NCBI GenBank assembly: GCA_000993535.1
Contig: LBWG01000003.1
Location: 1-51,536 of the forward strand
DNA from: Candidatus Uhrbacteria bacterium GW2011_GWF2_39_13
GTDB taxonomy: Bacteria > Patescibacteriota > Patescibacteriia > UBA9934 > GWF2-40-263
DNA length: 51,536 nt
Direction: 5' to 3'
In this document: positions 32,992 to 39,856 of the stretch, piece after piece
How the letters are laid out: every line of letters starts with the position of its first letter
How positions within the stretch are numbered: position 1 is the first letter of the stretch
Made by a program: the position numbers and the translations under genes
The notes under the pieces: generated by a model
Databases searched by the model: none
Seen by the model: the letters and a program-made list of their open reading frames with translations, nothing else
Told to the model about the DNA's origin: nothing

Positions 32992-33010
32992 CAAAAAATT
33001 TGGTTCAAAC

Positions 33011-33040
33011 AAAAAATCGCCTTCGATGAGGCGATTTTTT
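33011..33040. terminator. Bidirectional terminator ending island A
   Basis: AAAAAATCGCC and GGCGATTTTTT form an 11-bp stem with an 8-nt loop. On the minus strand it would end the island-A transcript that starts near 36.9 kb. Confidence 0.8.
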
Positions 33041-33152
33041 ATTCTCGATTTTTAGGAGAGAGTCGGGTCGTTTAAACCCTCAAAGGGTACGATAATTCTA
33101 GGGGATACGCTTTTGACGCAATAGAATCGTCTTACCATTTGAGCGTTACCTA

Positions 33153-33198
33153 AATTCCTTGGCAGCCCACCATCTCTTTGATGATGTTCTCTCAAGGT
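33153..33198 (-). repeat. Repeated structured 3' element, copy A
   Basis: 46 nt almost identical to 34651-34695 (AATTCCTTGGCAGCCCACC ... GATGATGTTCTCTCAAGGT), differing by one indel. CCTTG/CAAGG close it, with an inner ATC/GAT hairpin. On the minus strand it follows the 33359-34492 gene, and a different but perfect hairpin (GGATGAGA/TCTCATCC, 33199-33246) lies next to it. The surrounding 32885-33150 holds only the REP, the terminator and AT-rich sequence without convincing ORFs. Confidence 0.75.
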
Positions 33199-33358
33199 TG
33201 GATGAGACAGAGATGATGTGCGAAATTGCAATCATTCTTTCTCATCCGCGTTTAGCACAGTTTTTATGGAGAGTTTGTGCAAGTCTCTCCAACTCACTTC
33301 CTTTTCAGGATTTTCGTTTCAGGTTAACGATAGGACTGTGAGTGCCCTCGGTTGTGGA

Positions 33359-34492
33359 TCAGGCTGCCTTCCTGGGAAGGTTGTTGAACAGGGAGCCGAG
33401 CTCCCCGAGTGATCGGGCCGTCGGAGCGGAGAATCGAGCCTCGTATGCGGCATACGTGTCCTGCCACGCCTGACCCGGCATCTTGGCTCGATTTCCGGCC
33501 GTCTTGCCGGTCGAGCGGGTGTGGTTCCGCTTCGCCTCGGCGAGCTTCCTCGCCTCGGCCTGGAGGCGGATCGACTCGCGTCGCTCCTGCTCGGCGCGGT
33601 ATTCGGCCTGGCGACGGGCGGTCTCGGCCTCATATTCCTCCATCTTGGCTCGTGTATCCACGAGCTTGAAGCTCGGGAGACCGTAGACACATGCCGGATT
33701 GAAGGCGTGCCGCCAGAGATCGACGACCTTGACTCGGTCGCCACCCTGGCGATCCCGCATGTCATCAAATCCCGGTACCCGAGCGAACTCGGGCTTCATG
33801 GACTGCCCACACCCGCACGCGCAGGTGTAACCCCAAACGCCAGGTGCGAGTTCGATCTGACCCAGGTGGTTGGACCCTTCCGGCTTCTCGCTGGGAGCGG
33901 CCGGGATCTGTCGCGGGGTCTGGGCGACGGACTGGCGACGGGGGATGCTGCTGGTCATCTTCTTCCTCTCCTCTTCTTTCTTTTTTTGATTTTCGATCTC
34001 GACGATTCGGGCCGCAATCAGCGTCCCTTTGAAAAATAGAACCTTGCCGATTGAGGGCAGGGTCTGATCCTTATCCTCGATCCCGAGAACCTTGAAGGTC
34101 TCGATCCGACCGAGGGCGGTTGCAAACTCGCAGGCCTCGACCCACACCGACAGGATCGTCGCGTCGATGGGCTTCGGGTTCTCGTAGTCGCTCTGGTCGA
34201 TCAGCTGATCCGGGGCGAAGCCCCACTCGCGTACCAGCTCGTGACCCCCGACGCTTTCCAGCGCCGCATCCAGACGGGAGTAATGGTCCTCGATCTGCGA
34301 CTCCTCCCGAGTCTCGAACACCTCATCGGTGTTCAGACGCGGGGTATTCTGCGCTATCAACACGTCGAGTGCGATCACTCCCCACTGGATAGTCTGCCCT
34401 CGTCCACCACCTCGTCGCCCAAGAGTGGCTGGTAGAATGGGGGGTGAAAAGCGAGAGAAGTTGAGAGCAGCGCGATTTAATGACTTTGACAT
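33359..34492 (-). CDS. Island A protein 1: unknown, with a CxCxC zinc-binding-like motif
   Basis: 377 residues, unrecognised. The sequence is clearly richer in G+C than flanking genes. A strong Shine-Dalgarno sequence (AAAGGAGACGAA) precedes ATG 34492. N-terminal Arg/Pro-rich start with GRRGGGRGQ, a helical region near 60-170, a linker rich in K/E, then GVWGYTCACGCGQSMKPEF (possible metal site, CxCxC) and a long C-terminal coiled coil (AKMEEYEAETARRQAEYRAEQERRESIRLQAEARKLAEAKR). No TM segment. The combination could be DNA- or RNA-binding, but this is unsupported. It is the last gene of the island-A transcript. Confidence 0.7.
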   Translation of the reverse strand: MSKSLNRAALNFSRFSPPILPATLGRRGGGRGQTIQWGVIALDVLIAQNTPRLNTDEVFETREESQIEDHYSRLDAALESVGGHELVREWGFAPDQLIDQSDYENPKPIDATILSVWVEACEFATALGRIETFKVLGIEDKDQTLPSIGKVLFFKGTLIAARIVEIENQKKKEEERKKMTSSIPRRQSVAQTPRQIPAAPSEKPEGSNHLGQIELAPGVWGYTCACGCGQSMKPEFARVPGFDDMRDRQGGDRVKVVDLWRHAFNPACVYGLPSFKLVDTRAKMEEYEAETARRQAEYRAEQERRESIRLQAEARKLAEAKRNHTRSTGKTAGNRAKMPGQAWQDTYAAYEARFSAPTARSLGELGSLFNNLPRKAA

Positions 34493-34850
34493 TTCGTCTC
34501 CTTTCGATCGGCTCTATTTTTCACCGATCGATCTTCGATTTCGTTATCCATTCATTGTGGCTCCTTTCGGGGCCCCTGTCAGAACTATTCCGACACAGGA
34601 CATTGGTGGCATATACCCTCAATGTTCTGGGACGGAAAGTTATTTTTCTTAATTCCTTGGCAGCCCACCATCTTTTGATGATGTTCTCTCAAGGTAAGGG
34701 AAGACATTTTCGTTTTGTCTTCCCTTGCGTGGCCTTCTGGGCATGGAGGTTCTGCTTCCTCTAGGCTCACCACTTACGTCAGGTGACTACGACCGCGTTT
34801 GACCAGGCTTGGTTTTCGCCTGAACTACCTTGCGGTAGGGGGTGTTTCGA
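34493..34850 (-). other. Structured spacer between island A genes 1 and 2
   Basis: No convincing gene. On the minus strand: hairpins GCCT...AGGC, AAGGGAAGAC/GTCTTCCCTT (34695-34725), the repeated 45-nt motif, ACATTG/CAATGT, CCTGT/ACAGG and CGATCGG/CCGATCG (about 34499-34540), then the Shine-Dalgarno sequence of gene 1. A second SD-like AAAGGAG precedes a 3-codon ATG-AAT-GGA-TAA frame, a possible mini-leader. Confidence 0.55.
34651..34695 (-). repeat. Repeated structured 3' element, copy B
   Basis: 45 nt matching copy A at 33153-33198. It follows the 34851 gene on the minus strand and is adjacent to a perfect 10-bp hairpin AAGGGAAGAC/GTCTTCCCTT whose sequence is unrelated to the hairpin beside copy A, although it occupies the same place. 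Confidence 0.75.
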
Positions 34851-35549
34851 TTAGCAGGCGACGGCCACCTGCTCATCGGTCTCGACGCTGGATGAGCGAG
34901 CCGCGGCCAGCTGCGCCTTGAACTCCGAATCGTACGTCTCGTTGCCGAGGAATGTACGGATCAGGTTCAAGGCGAACCGCTGGTAGGCGCCCTGGCGACC
35001 GATCACGACCCCACCGAGTTCTTTCTCGAGCGGGGTTCCCTCTGGAACTGCGAAGGCTGATGCCAGCGTCTCGATGACCAGACGCCGCTCGGCTCGGTTG
35101 AGAACCACCACCGTACCCTCGGGGATTCCCCTCAGGACACGGGTATTGGCGGCGCGTATGGCCTCAGTTTTCGCTTTCGCGTTGGCCTTGCCGTCCATAG
35201 AGTGAGCCTTCCGCATGGCTTCCAGATCCGCGGCCTCAGCCTCGTTCATCGCCCGGTTGAAGGCATTGAACTTTGCATCGGCCTCCCGGATCTGACCCTG
35301 GAGTTTCATTTCCGCTACGTAGCAGCGGACCATGAATACCGTATAGTCGATTAACGCCCATGCGGTCATCACCGACTTTTCCGAGAACTCCACGATGGAC
35401 TTCGTCCAGGTCTTGTCCTGACCCAGGAGTTCGGACAGGGTAGCGGAGGCGTGCTCCACCATCCCACGGGTGGGCGGTAGGACTGCCTGACGAACGGGGG
35501 TGGAGGTGGTCTTGGGGGCGGACGGGGCAACACGAGTGGGAATACCCAT
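34851..35549 (-). CDS. Island A protein 2: unknown, helical
   Basis: 232 residues from ATG 35549, with AAAGGAGATCGACC immediately upstream; the tracked start at 35612 lies before this site. Ser/Thr/Pro-rich N-terminus (RVAPSAPKTTSTPVRQAVLPP), then mostly helical with Ala-rich stretches (KFNAFNRAMNEAEAADLEAMRKAH, KANAKAKTEAIRAANTRVLRG) and a C-terminal LGGVVIGRQGAYQRFALNLIRTFLGN. No TM, no catalytic motif and no family recognised. Base composition and SD use match the other island genes. Confidence 0.65.
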   Translation of the reverse strand: MGIPTRVAPSAPKTTSTPVRQAVLPPTRGMVEHASATLSELLGQDKTWTKSIVEFSEKSVMTAWALIDYTVFMVRCYVAEMKLQGQIREADAKFNAFNRAMNEAEAADLEAMRKAHSMDGKANAKAKTEAIRAANTRVLRGIPEGTVVVLNRAERRLVIETLASAFAVPEGTPLEKELGGVVIGRQGAYQRFALNLIRTFLGNETYDSEFKAQLAAARSSSVETDEQVAVAC

Positions 35550-35997
35550 GGTCGATCTCCTTTCAAAGAGATTGTGGAGTTTTGTCGTGTGCTGGCGACC
35601 AAGCCCTTGCACGACTCCGGGTGACTAAAACTTACTGGAACCTCCTGACAAGGGAGGTTTTGTCTAAACTGACACCGAAAATTCGGCGCAGGAATCCGGA
35701 GAAGATGGTTTTAGTGACCAAAATTGGTATAAAACCTAGATTATCAGGTGTATGAATCAAGTAAGCGAACGGGGAAACCCCGTGCCTAGTTGAATCATTT
35801 GATAATCTATTTCTCTCTCCCCCGAGTTCCTGCTACGAATCCTTATCTCCTCAAAACCTCTGAATCTTTTCAGAGACTTAGTTGGAGGGAGATGAAGTCG
35901 TTTCATCTCCAGTCGCGTTACCCGGTTGGTTGTCCCGGGTCGTTGTGCCAGAGTTTATTTTTCATCCCCTCTGGCGTTGTGGGATTAGCTCCTGTGC
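35550..35997 (-). other. Structured spacer between island A genes 2 and 3
   Basis: 448 nt without a credible gene but dense in perfect stems: AACCTCC/GGAGGTT (35639-35659), GGTTTT...ACCAAAATTGGT...AAAACC (35708-35736), a nested long hairpin 35738-35808, CTCTGAA/TTCAGAG, GAGATGAA/TTTCATCTC (about 35888-35910), ACCCGG/CCGGGT, and GCCAGAG/CTCTGGC (about 35949-35976). Such a series suggests a structured RNA or processing region. Confidence 0.6.
35738..35808. ncRNA. Long nested hairpin in island A
   Basis: AGATTATCA/TGATAATCT (9 bp), ATGAATCAA/TTGAATCAT (one central mismatch) and CGGGG-AAA-CCCCG apical stem, all nested within 71 nt. It could be a structured RNA or a processing signal; orientation is unknown. 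Confidence 0.5.
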
Positions 35998-36390
35998 CTA
36001 GGCGGCGAGGAGCTGGCGGAGCTCGGCCTTGATCCGTTTCTGCGCGGCCGGGGCCCGAAAGTCGCGATGGCTCAGGAGTCCCTGGAGCTCTGCGATTTTT
36101 TGGGCCTGAGCGCGAGCCTCGTCATTTTTTTTGCAGGCTTTGATCATTTCCTCAGCTCTGCAGACGAGAATCCCCGCGTCGGTCAGCCGGGACGCGATCG
36201 GGCGGGCGACGAGCTTCGTCAGCTCTTCGCCCGTCTTCACATCCTTCCGCTCCCTGGCTGCCATCAGCCGACCTGCGGTGTCCGCCAGGTCCCAGGCATC
36301 GTTCGCGAGACGCAGGGCCTCGATCGAGCCCAGGGTGGAGGCGGCGGCAACTGCGGTCTGGGCGCGAGCGATCAGAGTGTGAGTGTTCAT
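35998..36390 (-). CDS. Island A protein 3: small helical, unknown
   Basis: 130 residues. ATG 36390 is preceded by GAAGGAG. Alanine-rich helical protein (MNTHTLIARAQTAVAAASTLG, LRLANDAWDLADTAGRLMAARERK) ending in a basic stretch (HRDFRAPAAQKRIKAELRQLLAA). No TM and no family recognised. It is the first gene after the island-A promoter, about 500 nt downstream of it. The composition resembles small phage or plasmid proteins, but nothing more specific can be said. Confidence 0.65.
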   Translation of the reverse strand: MNTHTLIARAQTAVAAASTLGSIEALRLANDAWDLADTAGRLMAARERKDVKTGEELTKLVARPIASRLTDAGILVCRAEEMIKACKKNDEARAQAQKIAELQGLLSHRDFRAPAAQKRIKAELRQLLAA

Positions 36391-36896
36391 GCGAACTCCT
36401 TCGGGACTCGGCTTGTGCCTGTCCCATCAAGTTGGTGTGACCGCATCGACATTCGACACGGTCACGATTTCCAGTAATTCTTTTCTATTTCTTCACCCTT
36501 ATGGAGGTAATGAAGCAGTGATCCGGGACAAGTCCCTGATATGCTTCGTGATCGCAATTGGTGTGGAATGAGTAAGTCCGGCGACAAGCTCAGGACCTAG
36601 TCATCCACTTAGCGATCCACGCTTGAGTTCCTCTTACGAGGTTCTCAGGACGTGTGACTCTCTCCTCCATGAGGCTGAAGAAATTGGTGATGCAAAAACC
36701 GACTGGTTTTATGCATGTGTTCCTGGGTGAGGGAAGTAGCATCGTACCAATCGGTTTTTGATGTGCGCCAAACAGTGACTACTGTATGGTGTACCTCTTT
36801 GACCGTGTATCGTGGTCTAACGAACTCTCTCCCCAGAAAGTTTTTTGTTTTGTTGTGATGTGCGATCTCGTTTGCTTGTGTGATCTTGATAGTCAC
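36391..36896 (-). other. Long structured 5' leader of island A
   Basis: About 500 nt between the promoter and the first gene. Contains paired arms AAAAACCGA/TCGGTTTTT enclosing about 50 nt (36714-36768), ACAGT/ACTGT, and further inverted segments such as CTTGAG/CTCAGG. The 83-codon frame 36645-36896 starts with a GTG touching the -10 box, so it cannot be translated from that start; I read this region as leader RNA. Confidence 0.5.
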
Positions 36897-36925
36897 AGAA
36901 TATCATTTTTTGACAACTTTGTCAA
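36897..36925 (-). promoter_or_regulatory. Island A promoter TTGACA-N17-TATTCT with palindromic operator
   Basis: On the minus strand TTGACA (complement of 36920-36925), 17 nt, TATTCT (complement of 36897-36902). The -35 is part of the 16-bp palindrome TTGACAAAGTTGTCAA (36910-36925), i.e. TTGAC-N6-GTCAA; the same format occurs at the island B promoter. Confidence 0.75.
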
Positions 36926-36950
36926 GACCTCCACCTAGATAAAATACATT

Positions 36951-36972
36951 ATTTATCTAAATTTAGATAAAT
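36951..36972. promoter_or_regulatory. Perfect 22-bp palindrome upstream of the island A promoter
   Basis: Half-site ATTTATCTAAA with its exact complement; a third TATCTA half-site lies at about 36936-36941. Located 26-47 bp upstream of the -35, a usual position for an activator or repressor site. Confidence 0.6.
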
Positions 36973-37020
36973 TGTATAGTACATATTTTGTTTACAAGTA
37001 CGGACATAGATTCGAATATG

Positions 37021-37064
37021 CCCCTTCGACTCCGCTCCCCTGGGTCGCTCCGCTCAGGGAATAT
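37021..37064. repeat. REP-like palindromic repeat R4
   Basis: CCCCTTCGACTCCGCTCCCC, TGGGTCGCTCCGCTCAGGGA, ATAT. Same family as R1-R3. Confidence 0.75.
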
Positions 37065-37138
37065 GATGTTTTATGTACTGTTCGTACATCAATACTGGCT
37101 CAGTGAATATAGTGTTTTATGATTCATACAGCAGATAG

Positions 37139-37229
37139 CTCTTCGACTCGTCGAGGACTCCTCGCTCAGGGAATATTTATTTTTATATTCCCTGAGCACA
37201 GGCTCGTTCGACGAGCCGGAGTCGAAGGG
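37139..37229. repeat. REP-like repeats R5 and R6, head to head
   Basis: R5 CTTCGACTCGTCGAGGAC ... GCTCAGGGAATAT and R6 TATTCCCTGAGC ... GAGTCGAAGGG face each other across about 10 nt. R5 is the exact inverse of R3. holB begins 31 nt after R6. Confidence 0.8.
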
Positions 37230-37242
37230 TTCATTGTCGTGG

Positions 37243-37248
37243 TATAAT
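37243..37248 (+). promoter_or_regulatory. TATAAT box upstream of holB
   Basis: A perfect TATAAT 11 nt before ATG 37260, directly after REP R6; no clear -35 and no Shine-Dalgarno sequence. Confidence 0.5.
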
Positions 37249-37259
37249 CTCTAAAGTCT

Positions 37260-38216
37260 ATGTTTCCAAGTATTATTGGGCACAATCGCATTCAAGAGGT
37301 TCTTTTGCGCATGCTTGAGCACGGCACATTGCCGCATGCTTTGTTGTTTGTGGGCTCACAAGGTCTTGGGAAGACAACGATGGCCCAAGCACTTATTCGT
37401 CACCTTCTTGGTTCTTCGACTCAAGTACAAAACCATCCAGACTATCAAGAAGTACATCGTCTTGTTGATGAAAAGACAGAAAAACGTAAAACGTCCATTT
37501 CTGTAAAGCAAATTCGAGAAGTGACCGCACGTCTTGGACTTACCTCCTTATCTGGAGGATGGAAGATCGTTTTTTTTGAGCAAGCACAGTTTTTGTCACA
37601 AGGGGCAGCGAATGCGTTATTGAAAACACTCGAAGAACCTAAAGGAAAGACCTTGTTTATTTTTTGCACTGAACATCTGGAGCAAATTCCTGCAACCATT
37701 GCTTCCCGTTGCCAGGTAATGCGCTTTAATCAGGTTTCACGTCAGGAAATAGGGGATACTCTTGTGCGTTTGGGATTTAGCCCTGTTGATGCCGCGCTTG
37801 CTGCCTCAATGTCGTTGGGACGACCTGGAAAAGCTTTGCGTTTTTTGAAAGAGAGTCTGTATCGCTGCCAATGGGAGACAAACGTTGGACAAGCTTTAGC
37901 CTTTTTTTCAGCCAGTCTTCCAGAGCGTCTGGCACAGGTGATGACATTGATTCCAAAAACAGACACGCAAAAAAATGAATCTCTCTTAGACCTGCTGGAT
38001 CACTGGGAGCTTGTGTGTCGGGATGTGCTTTTTAAACAGTTACATCTGGAAGAAATTCAGGTTTTTTCTCAAGATGTGCGAATCAACTCCCTTGTCCATC
38101 ATCTGCCTCTGCCTTCATTATTGTCTATCTTTGAACGTCTCAACCAGGTGCGACGGGCGATCCCGCGTCATGTAAATCCACATTTAGCCTTAGAACATAT
38201 TACTATCGGCTTTTAA
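37260..38216 (+). CDS. holB: DNA polymerase III delta-prime subunit
   Basis: 318 residues, AAA+ clamp-loader subunit. N-terminal FPSIIGHNRIQEVLLRMLEHGTLPHALLFVGSQGLGKTTMAQAL has the Walker A variant GSQGLGKTT. ISVKQIREVTARLGLTSLSGGWKIVFFEQAQFLSQGAANALLKTLEEP contains the typical sensor region, then IASRCQVMRF. The usual zinc module (four cysteines) between Walker A and the switch is missing here, shortening the protein. It works with DnaX and HolA to load the sliding clamp. It starts a run of housekeeping genes reaching the tRNA cluster. Confidence 0.92.
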   Translation: MFPSIIGHNRIQEVLLRMLEHGTLPHALLFVGSQGLGKTTMAQALIRHLLGSSTQVQNHPDYQEVHRLVDEKTEKRKTSISVKQIREVTARLGLTSLSGGWKIVFFEQAQFLSQGAANALLKTLEEPKGKTLFIFCTEHLEQIPATIASRCQVMRFNQVSRQEIGDTLVRLGFSPVDAALAASMSLGRPGKALRFLKESLYRCQWETNVGQALAFFSASLPERLAQVMTLIPKTDTQKNESLLDLLDHWELVCRDVLFKQLHLEEIQVFSQDVRINSLVHHLPLPSLLSIFERLNQVRRAIPRHVNPHLALEHITIGF

Positions 38217-38227
38217 TAATCATTATT

Positions 38228-39280
38228 ATGAAACGTTTTAGTCTTATTGCCTTATCTCTTTTGCTTCTGGGTGCTGGATGTTTTGGTGGTGGAAAAACCA
38301 ACACGGGAAGTGACGGAGGTGTTTTTAAAACAAGCAATGCTGGTCAGGAATGGGGACAGACCGCTGTTGTCCCTACCGCAGCAGGTATTGGAACTCTTGC
38401 GACGACCGATGTGTTGAACATGGAGATGGATCCGCAGGATAAGTCTTATCTTTATCTAGGAACTCGTCAGAACGGAATGCTTTATTCAGAAGATGGGGGA
38501 GTCTCATGGCGTCAACCTCGTTATGACGCTTTTAAAGAAGGTCTGATTTTCGATATTGAGGTAGATCCAAAAGATGTCTGTACGCTCTATATTGCAAAGG
38601 ATTCACGTCTTTATCGGACAACGGATTGTATGCGTTCGTTTAATAACGAAGCGTATGTAGAAAATCGTGCGGGAGTGAGTGTGATCCAGGTGGCTATTGA
38701 TTGGTATAATCCAAAGACGCTTTATGTCGGACTTAGTAATGGGGACGTACTCAAAAGTGAAGACGCTGGAAAAACGTGGCGTACGGTCTTAAAGACAGGA
38801 GCGGAAATTTCAAATTTTTTGATTCATAACACTGACTCTCGACAAGTGCTTGTTTCAACCTTTAAAAAAGGTCTTTGGAAAACGACAGACGCTGGATCTA
38901 CTTGGGAGCAGATTGATGGTGGGTTAAACGATCTTAAAAAATCCGAGTCTATTTTTACTCTTGTTCAATCGGAAGATTCTGGGGTGGTTGTTTCTGCCTC
39001 TGAATATGGTCTGATTCGTTCAAACGATTTTGGTTCAACCTGGAAACCTATCAAACTTTTGACGGCTCCTGGACAAGTATTGATCCGTGCTGTGGCAATA
39101 GATGCACAAAATCCCAATACCTTGTATTACGCCTCTAATGCAACGTTTTATCGATCAACAGATGCAGGTACAACATGGGATACGGAAAAATTTCCGTCCT
39201 CTCGTGTTCCGCGCGTCATGTTGGTTGACCCAGATAATGAATCCGTGTTGTATATTGGTGTAGCAGCAGCAACAGAATAA
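38228..39280 (+). CDS. Lipoprotein with BNR/Ycf48-like beta-propeller repeats
   Basis: 350 residues. Lipoprotein signal MKRFSLIALSLLLLGAGC with the lipidated Cys at 18. Repeats of SxDxGxTW type run through the rest: MLYSEDGGVSW, LKSEDAGKTW, LWKTTDAGSTWEQ, LIRSNDFGSTWKP, FYRSTDAGTTW, the hallmark of BNR/sortilin/Ycf48-like propellers. Likely a surface-exposed binding protein; photosystem assembly, the role of Ycf48, is not implied. It lies between holB and frr. Confidence 0.88.
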   Translation: MKRFSLIALSLLLLGAGCFGGGKTNTGSDGGVFKTSNAGQEWGQTAVVPTAAGIGTLATTDVLNMEMDPQDKSYLYLGTRQNGMLYSEDGGVSWRQPRYDAFKEGLIFDIEVDPKDVCTLYIAKDSRLYRTTDCMRSFNNEAYVENRAGVSVIQVAIDWYNPKTLYVGLSNGDVLKSEDAGKTWRTVLKTGAEISNFLIHNTDSRQVLVSTFKKGLWKTTDAGSTWEQIDGGLNDLKKSESIFTLVQSEDSGVVVSASEYGLIRSNDFGSTWKPIKLLTAPGQVLIRAVAIDAQNPNTLYYASNATFYRSTDAGTTWDTEKFPSSRVPRVMLVDPDNESVLYIGVAAATE

Positions 39281-39297
39281 TCCAATCACTTTTCCCT

Positions 39298-39852
39298 ATG
39301 CATTCCATCCTTTCACAAAAAAAACCTGCTTTTGAAGCAGCTCTTGATTATCTTCACAAAGAATTTAATCAGCTTCGCACGGGTCGTGCCACTCCTGCTC
39401 TTGTCGAGGATATTTCGGTGAACGCCTATGATGCCACCATGGAAATTAAAGGTCTTGCTTCTATCCAAACGCAGGATGCAAAGACCATTGTGATTGAACC
39501 TTGGGATAAGGGACTGATGAAGAATATTGAAAAAGGGATTCGTGATGCGGGAGTGGGACTGAGCCCTGTTGTGGATGGGCATGTGATCCGTATCGTGATG
39601 CCTCCGATGACAGAAGATAATCGTAAATCGATGGTGAAAAGAATGAAAGAATTTTTGGAAGATGCGCGTATTCGTGTGCGTCAGGTGCGTGAAGACGCAC
39701 GTGAGCTCATTCTCAAAATGGAAAAAGAAAAAACGGTTTCTGAAGACGAAAAATTCAAACTGTTTGATGAAATCGATAAAATGACCAAGGAGTATCAGGA
39801 TCAAATTGAAAGGATGGGTGATGGTAAAGAAGAGGAGATCATGACCGTATAA
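39298..39852 (+). CDS. frr: Ribosome recycling factor
   Basis: 184 residues, standard length. LDYLHKEFNQLRTGRATPALVEDISVNAYDATMEIKGLASI, IVIEPWDKGLMKNIEKGIRDAGVGLSPVVDGHVIRIVMPPMTEDNRKSMVKRMKEF and RVRQVREDARELI are family signatures. It dissociates post-termination ribosomes with EF-G. glyS follows after 4 nt. Confidence 0.97.
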   Translation: MHSILSQKKPAFEAALDYLHKEFNQLRTGRATPALVEDISVNAYDATMEIKGLASIQTQDAKTIVIEPWDKGLMKNIEKGIRDAGVGLSPVVDGHVIRIVMPPMTEDNRKSMVKRMKEFLEDARIRVRQVREDARELILKMEKEKTVSEDEKFKLFDEIDKMTKEYQDQIERMGDGKEEEIMTV

Positions 39853-39856
39853 AGAT

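Noticed and set aside
33409-34435. Several plus-strand ORFs over island A gene 1
   Set aside because: Arg/Pro/Ser-rich shadow frames caused by high G+C on the opposite strand; no Shine-Dalgarno sequences and strong overlap with the minus-strand gene.
36645-36896. Minus-strand 83-codon ORF in the island A leader
   Set aside because: Its GTG start touches the -10 box, so the start codon is not in the transcript; the region also has paired RNA-like arms.
30428-37229. CRISPR-like spacing of repeats
   Set aside because: The repeats are irregularly spaced palindromic REP-like units with genes between them; no cas genes and no regular spacers.
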